Origin: Chryseobacterium paridis
GTDB lineage: Bacteria > Bacteroidota > Bacteroidia > Flavobacteriales > Weeksellaceae
DNA: 64,000 nucleotides
Direction of reading: 5' to 3'
Assembly: GCF_016595215.1 (NCBI RefSeq)
Contig: NZ_JAENHK010000001.1
Coordinates: 558,001-622,000, forward strand
Shown: in pieces, positions 44,612-53,350 of the stretch
How the letters are laid out: each line of letters opens with the position of its first letter
How positions within the stretch are numbered: the first letter of the stretch is position 1
Notes under the pieces: model-generated
Database searches by the model: none
The model's input: the letters and a program-made list of their open reading frames with translations, nothing else
Told to the model about the DNA's origin: nothing
Program-made: the position numbers and the translations under genes

Positions 44612-45859
44612 ATGAGCACTATAGAATTCAACCCATTATGGAGAGAGAAGTTATTGAATCGTTTTCTTAACTATGTAAAAATATATTCAACCAGTGATGC
44701 CGAGAGTGACGCAACGCCTTCCACTCCGCAACAGTGGGACATTGCAAAATATATTGTTGAAGAATTGAAAACAATCGGTTTGGAAAATGTTTCTATTGAT
44801 GACAATGGTTACATCATGGGTTATGTTCCATCTAATCTTGAAAATGATACGCAACCTACGATTGGATTTATCTCGCATTATGATACTTCTCCAGACTTTA
44901 GCGGGGAAAATGTAAACCCTCAGGTTTGGAAAAACTATGACGGTGGTGATTTGCTTCTTAATCAGACAACAGGATTTACCCTTTCTTCGACAAAATTTGA
45001 GAGCTTAAAAAAATATATTGGTCAGACTTTGATCACAACGGACGGAAATACACTTCTTGGAGCTGATGATAAAGCTGGTTGTGCAGAAATTGTAACAGCT
45101 GCAGAATATCTGATTGCTCATCCGGAAATCAAGCATGGGAGAATCGCGATTGGATTTACTCCTGATGAAGAGATCGGAAGAGGAGCTCATAAATTCGATG
45201 TAGCTAAATTCGGCGCAGAATGGGCCTATACAATGGATGGTGGAGAAGTTGGAGAATTAGAATATGAAAACTTTAATGCCGCCGGAGCTGTTGTGAAAAT
45301 CCACGGACTAAGTGTACACCCAGGTTATGCTTATGGAAAAATGATCAATGCAAGTCTTTTAGCTGCTGAATTTGCACAATCACTTCCAGCGAATGAAACT
45401 CCTTCTACAACAAAAGGATTTGATGGGTTTTATCATTTGATGGATATTACTGCTGATATTTCAGAAGCAAAACTTCAGTATATTATTCGTGATCATAATG
45501 AAGAGAAATTTGAAGCCAGAAAAAAATTCATGGAACAAAAAGTAGCTGAATTTAATCAGAAACATGGTGAAGGAACTGCGGAAGTAGAAATTAAGGAGCA
45601 ATACCGAAACATGAAACAGCAGTTTGAAGGCAAAATGCATATTATTGACCTTGCTGCTGAAGCAATGAAAAAAGCTAATATTGAACCTAAGATTAAAGCA
45701 ATCAGAGGGGGAACCGATGGAGCACAATTATCTTATATGGGTCTTCCATGTCCTAATATTTTTGCTGGTGGAATCAACTTCCACGGACCATACGAGTACG
45801 TTGCACTCGAGAGCATGGAAAAAGCGACTGAAGTTATTATCAATATTGTAAAAAAATAA
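44612..45859 (+). CDS. pepT: Peptidase T (tripeptidase)
   Basis: This 415-residue zinc aminopeptidase of the M20 family has metal-site segments ISHYDTSPDF, LLGADDKAG, TPDEEIGRGAH, MDGGEVGELEYE and IRGGTDGAQLSYMGLPCPN. PepT cleaves the N-terminal residue of tripeptides in the cytoplasm. A -7-like box TAACTTTG at 44584-44591 lies 20 nt upstream of the start; no clean -33 TTG is visible. A terminator follows at 45886. Confidence 0.95.
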   Translation: MSTIEFNPLWREKLLNRFLNYVKIYSTSDAESDATPSTPQQWDIAKYIVEELKTIGLENVSIDDNGYIMGYVPSNLENDTQPTIGFISHYDTSPDFSGENVNPQVWKNYDGGDLLLNQTTGFTLSSTKFESLKKYIGQTLITTDGNTLLGADDKAGCAEIVTAAEYLIAHPEIKHGRIAIGFTPDEEIGRGAHKFDVAKFGAEWAYTMDGGEVGELEYENFNAAGAVVKIHGLSVHPGYAYGKMINASLLAAEFAQSLPANETPSTTKGFDGFYHLMDITADISEAKLQYIIRDHNEEKFEARKKFMEQKVAEFNQKHGEGTAEVEIKEQYRNMKQQFEGKMHIIDLAAEAMKKANIEPKIKAIRGGTDGAQLSYMGLPCPNIFAGGINFHGPYEYVALESMEKATEVIINIVKK

Positions 45860-45885
45860 TCAATAATTGATTTTTAAGATAAACG

Positions 45886-45911
45886 GCCCTTGTTTAAAAC
45901 AGGGGCTTTTT
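45886..45911 (+). terminator. Intrinsic terminator of pepT
   Basis: GCCCTTGTT / AACAGGGGC pair with one T/G wobble around a small loop, then T-rich sequence. Confidence 0.75.
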
Positions 45912-46060
45912 CATTTAAAAAACTGTATTAAATATCCTTTCGAATTATAACCACCTCATAAATATACCATTACAAGCATAACGATTTTTAATTTTTACTT
46001 CTCTATTTTGTGAATAATGAAATTTAATCTGTAACTTAGAAGGACTAAAATCCTTCACCT

Positions 46061-47377
46061 ATGAAAAGTAATTTTAACTATTTTAAGAAGTATAAGAGAT
46101 TTTTCAACTTTATATTTCTTTCTATATTCGCAGCACTCATCTTTGTATCCTGTTCTCAGGATAACTTAGCTGAAGATACCACTAATACACCAACGGATCC
46201 AGGTAATCTTAAAACTTTAGGGAACCTTACATTACAAAAAAATGTAATTATTCTTGATGATGAATCTGTATCTGCCATTTCAACATTGGATGATCAAAGC
46301 ATTACATTTAATAAAGCGACTGATCAAACGGATGAGATCAAAGCAGGATCAGTACTCGTTGGAACAAGAATAGAAGGAGATAACGTTAAAACGATCCTAT
46401 CTAAAGTAACTGCTGTTACCAAAACAAACAATCAATATTTTGTACAAACCTCAAGTGCTAAACTTGAAGAGTTTATTTACAGCGGGACTCTAAGTGGGGT
46501 GTATGATCCATCTGATAAAGCACCCATCAATGTTAATGGTAAAATGGTTAATTATATTCCTGTAGAAGGTTTTATTTCTCAGGAATTGAATAATAAAATC
46601 ATCAATATTGAAGCTAAGAATCTAAGTGATCAAAAGCTTATTACTTTCAACCGTTTTAACTTTGATAAAACATTCCCTCTTAATCAACAGGTTGGACCAG
46701 TAGCTTTAGCTTCAAGTGTCAATGTAAAAGGTGGAGCTACTCCTAAGATCGACTATAACATCACCTTTTCATGGGGACATTTAACAAATTTCTCTGTGAA
46801 TTTTATCCTGGATGATATCGCATTACAATCTACAGCTAATATTCAGGCGTCGGTAGGATATACTGTTAGCACTACAGATTTCCTTAATATTCCAATTGCA
46901 CCGATTGTTTTAGGTCCAACAGGGCTTGTTTTAAGTCCTACGGTATCTGCTGGTCCTTTTGTGGGAATTGCCGCAACAGGAAAAGCAAAAGTAAACCTTC
47001 TGGACCTTGGAGGAACAGCCAACTTTCTGGTATCAAAAAATCCGGCTCTACATATTAGTCTTGAAAAAAAATCAGATTTTAGCATTACCTCTCTTGAAGG
47101 AAATTTATCCGCAGAAGTTGGTTTAGAAGCCAAAGGAGCTGTAGGCTTACAATTCTTAACCGTTCCTATTGCTAATTCCGGACTTAGAGGAAGAGCTTCA
47201 GCTTTAGCGAGTTTAGGAGTACAGCTAATTCCTCAACGAAAAGGTATTTTGGACGTAAAAGCAAAAATTCAGGCAGACATGTTCTATGGATTCGGGGTTT
47301 TCCCATTAAGGGTTGAAGGAACTATTCCTCTTTTCCAGAGAGAATATCCTCTATATCACAAAGAACTTGTATTCTAA
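46061..47377 (+). CDS. Large lipoprotein of unknown function
   Basis: This 438-residue protein has a lipoprotein signal ending ALIFVSCSQDNL. The N-terminal half contains strand-rich repeats (IILDDESVSAISTLDDQSITFNK, SVLVGTRIEGDNVKTILSKV). The C-terminal half has long amphipathic strands rich in Ala/Leu/Gly (LNIPIAPIVLGPTGLVLSPTVSAGPFVGIAATGKAKVNLL). No family is recognised. A 6-bp hairpin, GAAGGA / TCCTTC at 46039-46056, ends 4 nt before the start and could affect translation. Confidence 0.7.
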   Translation: MKSNFNYFKKYKRFFNFIFLSIFAALIFVSCSQDNLAEDTTNTPTDPGNLKTLGNLTLQKNVIILDDESVSAISTLDDQSITFNKATDQTDEIKAGSVLVGTRIEGDNVKTILSKVTAVTKTNNQYFVQTSSAKLEEFIYSGTLSGVYDPSDKAPINVNGKMVNYIPVEGFISQELNNKIINIEAKNLSDQKLITFNRFNFDKTFPLNQQVGPVALASSVNVKGGATPKIDYNITFSWGHLTNFSVNFILDDIALQSTANIQASVGYTVSTTDFLNIPIAPIVLGPTGLVLSPTVSAGPFVGIAATGKAKVNLLDLGGTANFLVSKNPALHISLEKKSDFSITSLEGNLSAEVGLEAKGAVGLQFLTVPIANSGLRGRASALASLGVQLIPQRKGILDVKAKIQADMFYGFGVFPLRVEGTIPLFQREYPLYHKELVF

Positions 47378-47405
47378 AAACACAATCACTTAAATAAAAA
47401 TGAGA

Positions 47406-47432
47406 AGCCATGGCAATTGCTGTGGCTTTTTT
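47406..47432 (+). terminator. Intrinsic terminator of the lipoprotein gene
   Basis: AGCCATGGC / GCTGTGGCT pair with two wobbles around AATT, followed by a T-run. Confidence 0.8.
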
Positions 47433-47539
47433 CATTCAACAAAACTTTATTATTTCTCGCCAATAAACTGAAACATAGCAAAATAAACTTAAATCAATTC
47501 ATTTTTATTATATTTATTTCATTAAAATAAAACTATACT

Positions 47540-47779
47540 ATGAAAAAGCTTTTAAGAAAAGACCTATTAACAATTTTAGGTAATGGTATAAACGAGTGCC
47601 ATAGCAACGGAGATTCAGCTTATTGTTGGACAGACTGTGAATGTACTCACGGAAAAGCATGTGAAATGCTTGATGATGGAAATCCCGGAAGCTGCGTAAG
47701 TGTTGGAAGCCCTGGAGGTGGAGGAAATCCTGGAGGCGGATGCCCGGCAGGAGTCATTTGCCACGAAGAACCTTTTTAG
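47540..47779 (+). CDS. Cysteine-rich short peptide with bacteriocin-like leader
   Basis: This 79-residue peptide has a leader-like start, MKKLLRKDLLTILGNG, resembling but not matching a double-glycine leader. The core holds eight cysteines (NECHS, AYCWTDCECTHGKACEM, GSCVS, GGCPAGVICHE) and a Gly/Pro-rich linker (SPGGGGNPGGG). Eight cysteines could form four disulfides. It is flanked by its own terminators. It resembles the peptide array at 58.3-59.6 kb in leader and Cys content but is longer, so I regard it as a related but separate family. Confidence 0.65.
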   Translation: MKKLLRKDLLTILGNGINECHSNGDSAYCWTDCECTHGKACEMLDDGNPGSCVSVGSPGGGGNPGGGCPAGVICHEEPF

Positions 47780-47786
47780 AATCATC

Positions 47787-47814
47787 AATCGGAATTTTCA
47801 TTCCGATTTTTTAT
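47787..47814 (+). terminator. Intrinsic terminator of the Cys-rich peptide gene
   Basis: A perfect 9-bp stem AATCGGAAT / ATTCCGATT with a 4-nt loop is followed by a T-run. Confidence 0.88.
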
Positions 47815-47961
47815 TTCATCTAATCAATGGCTTGGGGATTACGTTTCTTCTTTCAAATAAAACTCCCTTTTATCAAAACATCCACGCCATTCATCAAATA
47901 AAGTTTCACCGTCCTCTTCACATTCGTTGTTTTGTATCAGATTTAATAATATTTAATTTTT

Positions 47962-48558
47962 ATGAAACAACGTTTTTTAGCCGTAAGCTCGTTATTACTT
48001 TGCATTACATGTTCTGTAGAGGCTAACGCACAACAAACTCCTGCTATTCACATCGGAGTTAAAGCCGGAACCAACTTTACCAAAACTTCCACTGAATCTT
48101 CAGATCTCACTGGAAAATATGGATTGGGATATCAAGCTGGGATTATGACCAGAGTAGATTTTAATCGTTTATACCTTCAGGGAGAAGCTATATTTAATAA
48201 AAGAAAAACTTCTTATGATGTAAAAGATGGAACATCTCCAAAATTGAAATGGAATTCAATTGATGTTCCCATAGTAATCGGTTATAAAATTGTAAACTCA
48301 AAAGATTTTAATGTACGGGCATTTGCAGGAGGAGTGTATAGTTATGGATTCAATGACAATATCTCTACTTCCAACGCTCTTCGGGAAGGATTTAAAAAAT
48401 TTGATAAATCCAACATCGGAATTACTGGTGGAGTTGGTGTAGATTATAAGAATTTCACTGTGGATCTCAGATATGAAACCGGCCTTACCAGCATCAGCAA
48501 GGAATTTAAATCGAAACCTCATAGCTTCTCGCTTGGAATCGGATACTTCCTATTCTAG
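47962..48558 (+). CDS. Outer-membrane beta-barrel (porin family/PorT-like) protein
   Basis: This 198-residue exported protein has a signal peptide ending TCSVEANAQ. Its beta-barrel begins HIGVKAGTNFTKTS, and strands follow (GYQAGIMTRVDFNRLYLQGEAIFNKR, SIDVPIVIGYKI, FAGGVYSYGF, GITGGVGVDYKNFTVDLRYETG). It ends with Phe (GIGYFLF), a usual barrel C-terminus. It is likely an outer membrane protein of unknown function. Confidence 0.88.
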   Translation: MKQRFLAVSSLLLCITCSVEANAQQTPAIHIGVKAGTNFTKTSTESSDLTGKYGLGYQAGIMTRVDFNRLYLQGEAIFNKRKTSYDVKDGTSPKLKWNSIDVPIVIGYKIVNSKDFNVRAFAGGVYSYGFNDNISTSNALREGFKKFDKSNIGITGGVGVDYKNFTVDLRYETGLTSISKEFKSKPHSFSLGIGYFLF

Positions 48559-48580
48559 AAACTTAAATTATCTTTACCCA

Positions 48581-48616
48581 TTAGAAACTGCATTTCCTGC
48601 GGTTTCTAATTTTTTA
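48581..48616 (+). terminator. Intrinsic terminator of the beta-barrel gene
   Basis: An 11-bp stem TTAGAAACTGC / GCGGTTTCTAA with one wobble is followed by a T-run. Confidence 0.85.
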
Positions 48617-48627
48617 CATATCAAAAT

Positions 48628-49692
48628 ATGCTTAAATCTCTCATCGTAAGAAAACATTTGTTCATTATTAGCTTCTGGTTGGTTTTCGGAATAACCATGT
48701 GGATTAATTTCCAGGCAGATTCCGGCAGATACAATTCACTCATTCAGACATTGGCTATTGTAGCAAGCTCTTTTATTTTTACACAATTTTTAACAAAAAA
48801 ATTACTTCCGCAAGCTTTAAAACAAAGGAAAATGAAAAAGTTCCTGCTTCAGGCAACGATTATGATTCTCCTACTAAGCTTCATTTACTCTTTCGTTTTT
48901 GCCTATATAGAAATAGATTCAAGAACTACCATCTCTCCCGGTCTTGAAAGCCATCTTCCTTTTTTATGGAAAGGATTTTATTTGGCCCTTCCGGCATCCT
49001 TTCTCATTAACGGAACCGCCTGCGGAATAAAGTTTTATCAGGAACACGGAAAAATTGAACGAGATCACATCTTATTACAACAAGCCCATCTGGAAAATCA
49101 GCTTAAATTATTGCAAGACCAGATTAATCCGCATTTGGTTTTCAATATTCTTAATCATATCCATATCCTGATGAAAACCAATACGGAACTTGCTTCATTT
49201 TTGTTGCTAAAGTTTTCAGATATCCTCCGGTACCAGCTTTATCATTGCAATCAAAATCAAGTCCTTTTGAAAAAAGATGTTGAATATCTACAAAATCTTG
49301 TAGAAGTTGAAAAGTTGCGATGGGGGAATGAACTGGATGTGAAGGCAACCTGGGAGCTTTCTAATGATAAAGCTACTATTGCCCCTCTTCTTCTCGTTCC
49401 TTTTATTGAGAATGCCTTTAAGTATGTTTGCCGTTTGCCGGGACATAAAGGTTATATTATCATTTCATGTAAAGAAGAGGATAACCAACTTTCTTTTTAT
49501 GTCGAAAATTCTTATTCCACCATGAGCGTTCACAAAAGTAAAGATGGCGCTCATGGGATCGGGCTCAAGAATGTACAAAAAAGACTGGATCTCCAATATC
49601 CTGATTCTCATTCTTTACAAGTAGAATCAGACAATCACATTTACAAAATTTCTTTAATCCTAAAACTATCTCAGGAAGATGATAAACAATAA
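48628..49692 (+). CDS. LytS-type sensor histidine kinase
   Basis: This 354-residue kinase has four N-terminal membrane helices, a histidine kinase His-containing LLQDQINPHLVFNILNHIHIL (the usual F-N is L-V here), and an ATPase domain ending with HGIGLKNVQKRLDLQYPD. The related module is the LytS/His_kinase family. It overlaps the LytTR regulator gene by 14 nt, so they form a two-component system. Signal and regulon are unknown. Confidence 0.9.
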   Translation: MLKSLIVRKHLFIISFWLVFGITMWINFQADSGRYNSLIQTLAIVASSFIFTQFLTKKLLPQALKQRKMKKFLLQATIMILLLSFIYSFVFAYIEIDSRTTISPGLESHLPFLWKGFYLALPASFLINGTACGIKFYQEHGKIERDHILLQQAHLENQLKLLQDQINPHLVFNILNHIHILMKTNTELASFLLLKFSDILRYQLYHCNQNQVLLKKDVEYLQNLVEVEKLRWGNELDVKATWELSNDKATIAPLLLVPFIENAFKYVCRLPGHKGYIIISCKEEDNQLSFYVENSYSTMSVHKSKDGAHGIGLKNVQKRLDLQYPDSHSLQVESDNHIYKISLILKLSQEDDKQ

Positions 49693-50416
49693 TATTCCCA
49701 AAATGAAATGCCTGATCATAGACGACGAGCCTCTGGCAAGATTTTATCTAAAAGATATGGCAGATCAAATTGACTTTCTGGAAGTTGTAGATACTTGTGC
49801 TACCGCTTTAGAAGCTAATACCAAAATACAGGACAATCCTATTGATCTCATTTTTCTGGACATCAATATGCCCTACCTTACAGGTCTGGAATTTTTGGAG
49901 CAATTAGAAAATCCGCCATTATGCATTTTAACGACGGCTTATTCAGAATATGCACTAGAAGGCTACAGATTACAAGTTGCTGATTATCTTCTTAAACCTA
50001 TTACTTTTAATCGCTTTTATCAGGCTGTCAATAGAGCCCAGCAACAGTTTATTTTGTCTGAAAAATCAAAAAAGAACACCCAACTGGATGATCCTTTTTT
50101 ATATGTTCGCCAGTCCGATACCTTTATTAAGGTTTCCTGGGTTGATATTTTATACGTTGAGAGTATGCAGAACTATACCAAGCTTCATTTTAAAGACAAA
50201 TCTATTATTATCCATCAAACTATGAAAGCTATTGAAGAATCTCTTTCATCAGAGCATTTTTTTAGAATTCACAAATCATTTTTAATTAATATCACTCATA
50301 TTGAAATGATTTCCGGAGGACGGCTTTATATCAATAAAACAGAGCTTCCTATTTCTAGAACCCGAAAAGAAGAATTACTCAATCAGGTTGTCTATAAGAA
50401 GCTCATCAGCAAATAA
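49679..50416 (+). CDS. LytTR-family response regulator
   Basis: This 245-residue (237 from the Met at 49703) regulator begins MKCLIIDDEPLARFYL. It has the phospho-acceptor Asp in LIFLDINMPYLTGLEF, and a LytTR DNA-binding domain (ILYVESMQNYTKLHFKDK, HFFRIHKSFLINITHIE). It is partner of the overlapping LytS-type kinase. It resembles the orphan regulator at 23137, but this one retains the canonical Asp. Confidence 0.92.
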   Translation: MINNNIPKMKCLIIDDEPLARFYLKDMADQIDFLEVVDTCATALEANTKIQDNPIDLIFLDINMPYLTGLEFLEQLENPPLCILTTAYSEYALEGYRLQVADYLLKPITFNRFYQAVNRAQQQFILSEKSKKNTQLDDPFLYVRQSDTFIKVSWVDILYVESMQNYTKLHFKDKSIIIHQTMKAIEESLSSEHFFRIHKSFLINITHIEMISGGRLYINKTELPISRTRKEELLNQVVYKKLISK

Positions 50417-50417
50417 T

Positions 50418-51326
50418 CTACGGCAGGTTCCAGCGTAATGATACTGCCATATAAAAGGTGCTGGCAAAACGAGGATCTTCCATTTTTTTAGATTTAAATA
50501 TGCTTTTGATCTTACGATCGTTTTCAGTAAAGCTCCTTAGAAGCGCTGTTCCTCCGGTAAGCCGCAAACTTAAATTTTTGTTGATCTGCAACTCCGGTCG
50601 TAAACCTGCTGTAATCTGTTGATACCCTAATAATGTAGATTTTCCACCTTTGTTTCTTTCTACAGTCATACCGTTTAGATCTACTACAGCTTTTAGCGCA
50701 AATTTGTCTGTGAACTGATATCCAGCTTCCATCCCTTGTGGAAAATTGATGTTAAATTTGATTTTATTCCCTGTTTTCCAATCAAAATAAATCCAGGGCA
50801 TGATCATAGGCACACCAAAAGCTGTGGTTAATACCGGTCCTGCACCAAGAGCCAGATTGGGTCTAAAGTTCCTGATAAATAATACTCCACCCTGTCCAAG
50901 CACATCATCAAAGCTTACATTTTCCATATCTGTATAAACCCCGGCGGAAGCAGTAACCATCATGCTCCATTTTCCACCCAAAGGCCTTAAATGCTGTAAA
51001 CCAACTTGTGCGTTCAACATTTGATAGGGAAACAAGTTCTTTTCATAATTCTTATGGGACATTTTTGCATAAGCACCATTAACCAATAATGACCAGGATT
51101 TTACTTTCCCATTCTCCAACTTCTTCATGGATAGCGGAATGCTAAAACTTAGATCCACTCTCTTAAAATCACTTTTAGAGCCTGTTTTTACACTATCCTC
51201 AGGACGGATATAACTAGAATGAGGAATATATTCCGTTTTCAATTCTCCGGATATTCCAGACTGAGCATTTACCCAACAACTAAGATGAGCAAGACCATAA
51301 AAGACCGTCAAAAGACCTTTCTTCAT
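50418..51326 (-). CDS. DUF6268-like outer-membrane protein
   Basis: This 302-residue exported protein has a signal peptide (MKKGLLTVFYGLAHLSCWVNAQ). Predicted strands and aromatic belts (WSLLVNGAYAKMSHKNY, GGKWSMMVTASAGVYTDMENVSFDDVLGQGG, FRPNLALGAGPVLTTAFG, LRLTGGTALLRSF) suggest a beta-barrel. It resembles DUF6268, of unknown function. It converges with the LytTR regulator and ends 1 nt after its stop. Confidence 0.75.
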   Translation of the reverse strand: MKKGLLTVFYGLAHLSCWVNAQSGISGELKTEYIPHSSYIRPEDSVKTGSKSDFKRVDLSFSIPLSMKKLENGKVKSWSLLVNGAYAKMSHKNYEKNLFPYQMLNAQVGLQHLRPLGGKWSMMVTASAGVYTDMENVSFDDVLGQGGVLFIRNFRPNLALGAGPVLTTAFGVPMIMPWIYFDWKTGNKIKFNINFPQGMEAGYQFTDKFALKAVVDLNGMTVERNKGGKSTLLGYQQITAGLRPELQINKNLSLRLTGGTALLRSFTENDRKIKSIFKSKKMEDPRFASTFYMAVSLRWNLP

Positions 51327-51450
51327 AAACTTAAATTTTTCACAAAGAGAGACCTTTCGTAAGCCTAAACAAAAATTACTTGATTAAGTGCTTATATGTT
51401 ATGATGAATGGAATAAATCTGGAATGCATAAGATTTTCCTACGTTCGATT

Positions 51451-51486
51451 ATGAGATTGCTTCGTCACTCTGTTCCTTGAAATGAC
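51451..51486. repeat. Putative dispersed intergenic repeat fragment
   Basis: The stretch GATTGCTTCGTCACTCTGTT followed by CCTTGAAATGAC resembles an intergenic element I recall from many flavobacterial genomes (GATTGCTTCGTC...CAATGAC). It is a single copy in this window, so the assignment is tentative. Confidence 0.4.
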
Positions 51487-51520
51487 AATAAAAAAACCAC
51501 TACAGGTTTGTAGTGGTTTT
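51486..51520 (-). terminator. Intrinsic terminator of thiL
   Basis: A 12-bp stem AAAACCACTACA / TGTAGTGGTTTT with a 4-nt loop has an A-run on the plus-strand left, reading as U-run for the minus-strand thiL transcript. Confidence 0.88.
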
Positions 51521-51545
51521 AACAATATTCAAAATTAAGTATAAC

Positions 51546-52610
51546 TTATTCTTCTTGTTGATTGCCTAAAAAAGCATCCCATCCCTGTGCGGTCAGAGAA
51601 ACTAACTGATTTGAACCTCTCGCTACCATAAAATTTCCTTCCCCATTGTCTACAGCATGTCCAATAATGGTAAAGTCCGGATGGTTTTTAATTTTATCAA
51701 AATCATTCGGCGAAATAGTGAATAAGAGTTCATAATCTTCTCCCCCACTTAATGCTGTCATTACAGGGTTTAAATTCATTTCATCTGCTGTAGAAATCGT
51801 AAGGCTGTCCATAGGAATTTTCTCCTCATATAATCTGAAGCCAACTTTTGATTGATCAGAAAGGTGTAAAATTTCAGAAGCCAATCCATCAGATATATCG
51901 ATCATTGAAGTTGGTTTGATATCTAATTCTTTCAAGATTCCTTTCACATCTGTTCTTGCTTCTGGCTTTAATTGTCTTTCCAAGATATAATCAAACCCTT
52001 CCATTTCAGGCTGCATATTTGGATCTGCTAAAAAAACAGCATGTTCCCTTTCTAAGATCTGAAGTCCCATATAAGCACCTCCCAAATCCCCACTTACAAC
52101 CAAAAGATCATTAGGCTGCGCACCACTTCTTTTTACAAGGTTTTCTTCTTCCTCAATCCCCACGGCAGTAATACTCATTACCAATCCCGTGTTTGAACTG
52201 GTAGTATCTCCACCTATTAAATCCACTTTATATCTTGAGCAAGCTGCCTGAATTCCAGCATAAAGTTCTTCTAAAGCTTCCACCGGAAAACGATTGGAAA
52301 CTGCAAGTGAAACCAGTATTTGTGTTGGTGTAGCATTCATCGCAGCAATATCACTTAGATTTACAACTACTGCTTTATACCCTAAGTGTTTTAAAGGAAC
52401 ATATCCTAAATTAAAATGAACTCCTTCTGCTAAAACATCTGTTGTAAGAACAACTCTTTTATTCCCTGGATTAATAACTGCTGCATCATCTCCTACACCA
52501 ACCTCCGAAGATTCATTGGATAAAGGAAAATGCTCCGTTAAATGCTTAATCAATCCAAATTCTCCCAATTTAGAGATCGGTGTTAATTCCTGAGATTTAT
52601 CTTCAAACAT
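51546..52610 (-). CDS. thiL: Thiamine-monophosphate kinase
   Basis: This 354-residue PurM/ThiL-family kinase has GVGDDAAVI near residue 40, TTDVLAEGVHF, and DLIGGDTTSSN, and the C-terminal DISDGLASEILHL and ALSGGEDYELLFT. It phosphorylates thiamine monophosphate to thiamine diphosphate. It is a single minus-strand gene with its own terminator. Confidence 0.95.
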   Translation of the reverse strand: MFEDKSQELTPISKLGEFGLIKHLTEHFPLSNESSEVGVGDDAAVINPGNKRVVLTTDVLAEGVHFNLGYVPLKHLGYKAVVVNLSDIAAMNATPTQILVSLAVSNRFPVEALEELYAGIQAACSRYKVDLIGGDTTSSNTGLVMSITAVGIEEEENLVKRSGAQPNDLLVVSGDLGGAYMGLQILEREHAVFLADPNMQPEMEGFDYILERQLKPEARTDVKGILKELDIKPTSMIDISDGLASEILHLSDQSKVGFRLYEEKIPMDSLTISTADEMNLNPVMTALSGGEDYELLFTISPNDFDKIKNHPDFTIIGHAVDNGEGNFMVARGSNQLVSLTAQGWDAFLGNQQEE

Positions 52611-52741
52611 ATCTTTTCTTTTTTATTGTAAAAATGTACAAAGTAAAATGTATTAATGATCCCTTCGTTTAAAGACGAAATATATCATCGTAAATTAATG
52701 GGATCCATCTTAACTTTGAACCTTCTGTTTTTGCTCCTGGA

Positions 52742-53236
52742 TTATTTAGTGAATTCCGATGGATCAATATTCTGAGGATGGAAAGGGAATTTTTTAAAAT
52801 CCTCTCTGCTCAAAACTTCCGTTTCAGCTGTTTTATATTTATTCATAGCCTCTACGATATCATCTGGTGGAGTTGTCATCTTTCTTAGCATCATATCGAT
52901 CCATACCCCGGTAGCTTCTGATGTTGCACAATGCATCCCGTCTGGTGTATAGAATTTATGAACAAAACGATAGATCGACGAGTCTTCTGAACATCCCCCT
53001 ATTTCCACACTTACGATCACAGTCTGATCAGCATAGATCTCTTTGAAAAAAGAATATCTTTCATGTAGCATAACAGGACCTATTCCCCATCTGCTCAGCT
53101 GGGTCACACCCATTTTCTCTTTTGTCATAAAAGCCATCCTGGCCTGTGCACAATATTGCACATAAGATGAATTTGCTAAATGTTTGTTGGCATCAAGATC
53201 GCTCCAACGCACTTCGAATGTATGGTAGAATTTCAT
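52742..53236 (-). CDS. Acyl-CoA thioesterase (4HBT hotdog)
   Basis: This 164-residue hotdog-fold enzyme starts MKFYHTFEVRWSDLDANKHL. The catalytic Asp region of the 4HBT group is visible as WSDLDANKHLANSSYVQY, and CATSEATGVWIDM closes the fold. It hydrolyses acyl-CoA thioesters in the cytoplasm; the chain length is unknown. The Met at 53236 was chosen over an upstream Met 17 codons earlier that adds no conserved sequence. Confidence 0.88.
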   Translation of the reverse strand: MKFYHTFEVRWSDLDANKHLANSSYVQYCAQARMAFMTKEKMGVTQLSRWGIGPVMLHERYSFFKEIYADQTVIVSVEIGGCSEDSSIYRFVHKFYTPDGMHCATSEATGVWIDMMLRKMTTPPDDIVEAMNKYKTAETEVLSREDFKKFPFHPQNIDPSEFTK

Positions 53237-53350
53237 TTGAAAAATCGTATTTAGAATAATAAAATTATAATCTTCAAAAATACTCAAATAAGATGGTTTA
53301 TAAAAATTGTACTTTTGGAAAAATAATCTTCAGCATAGGATTGCATATAC

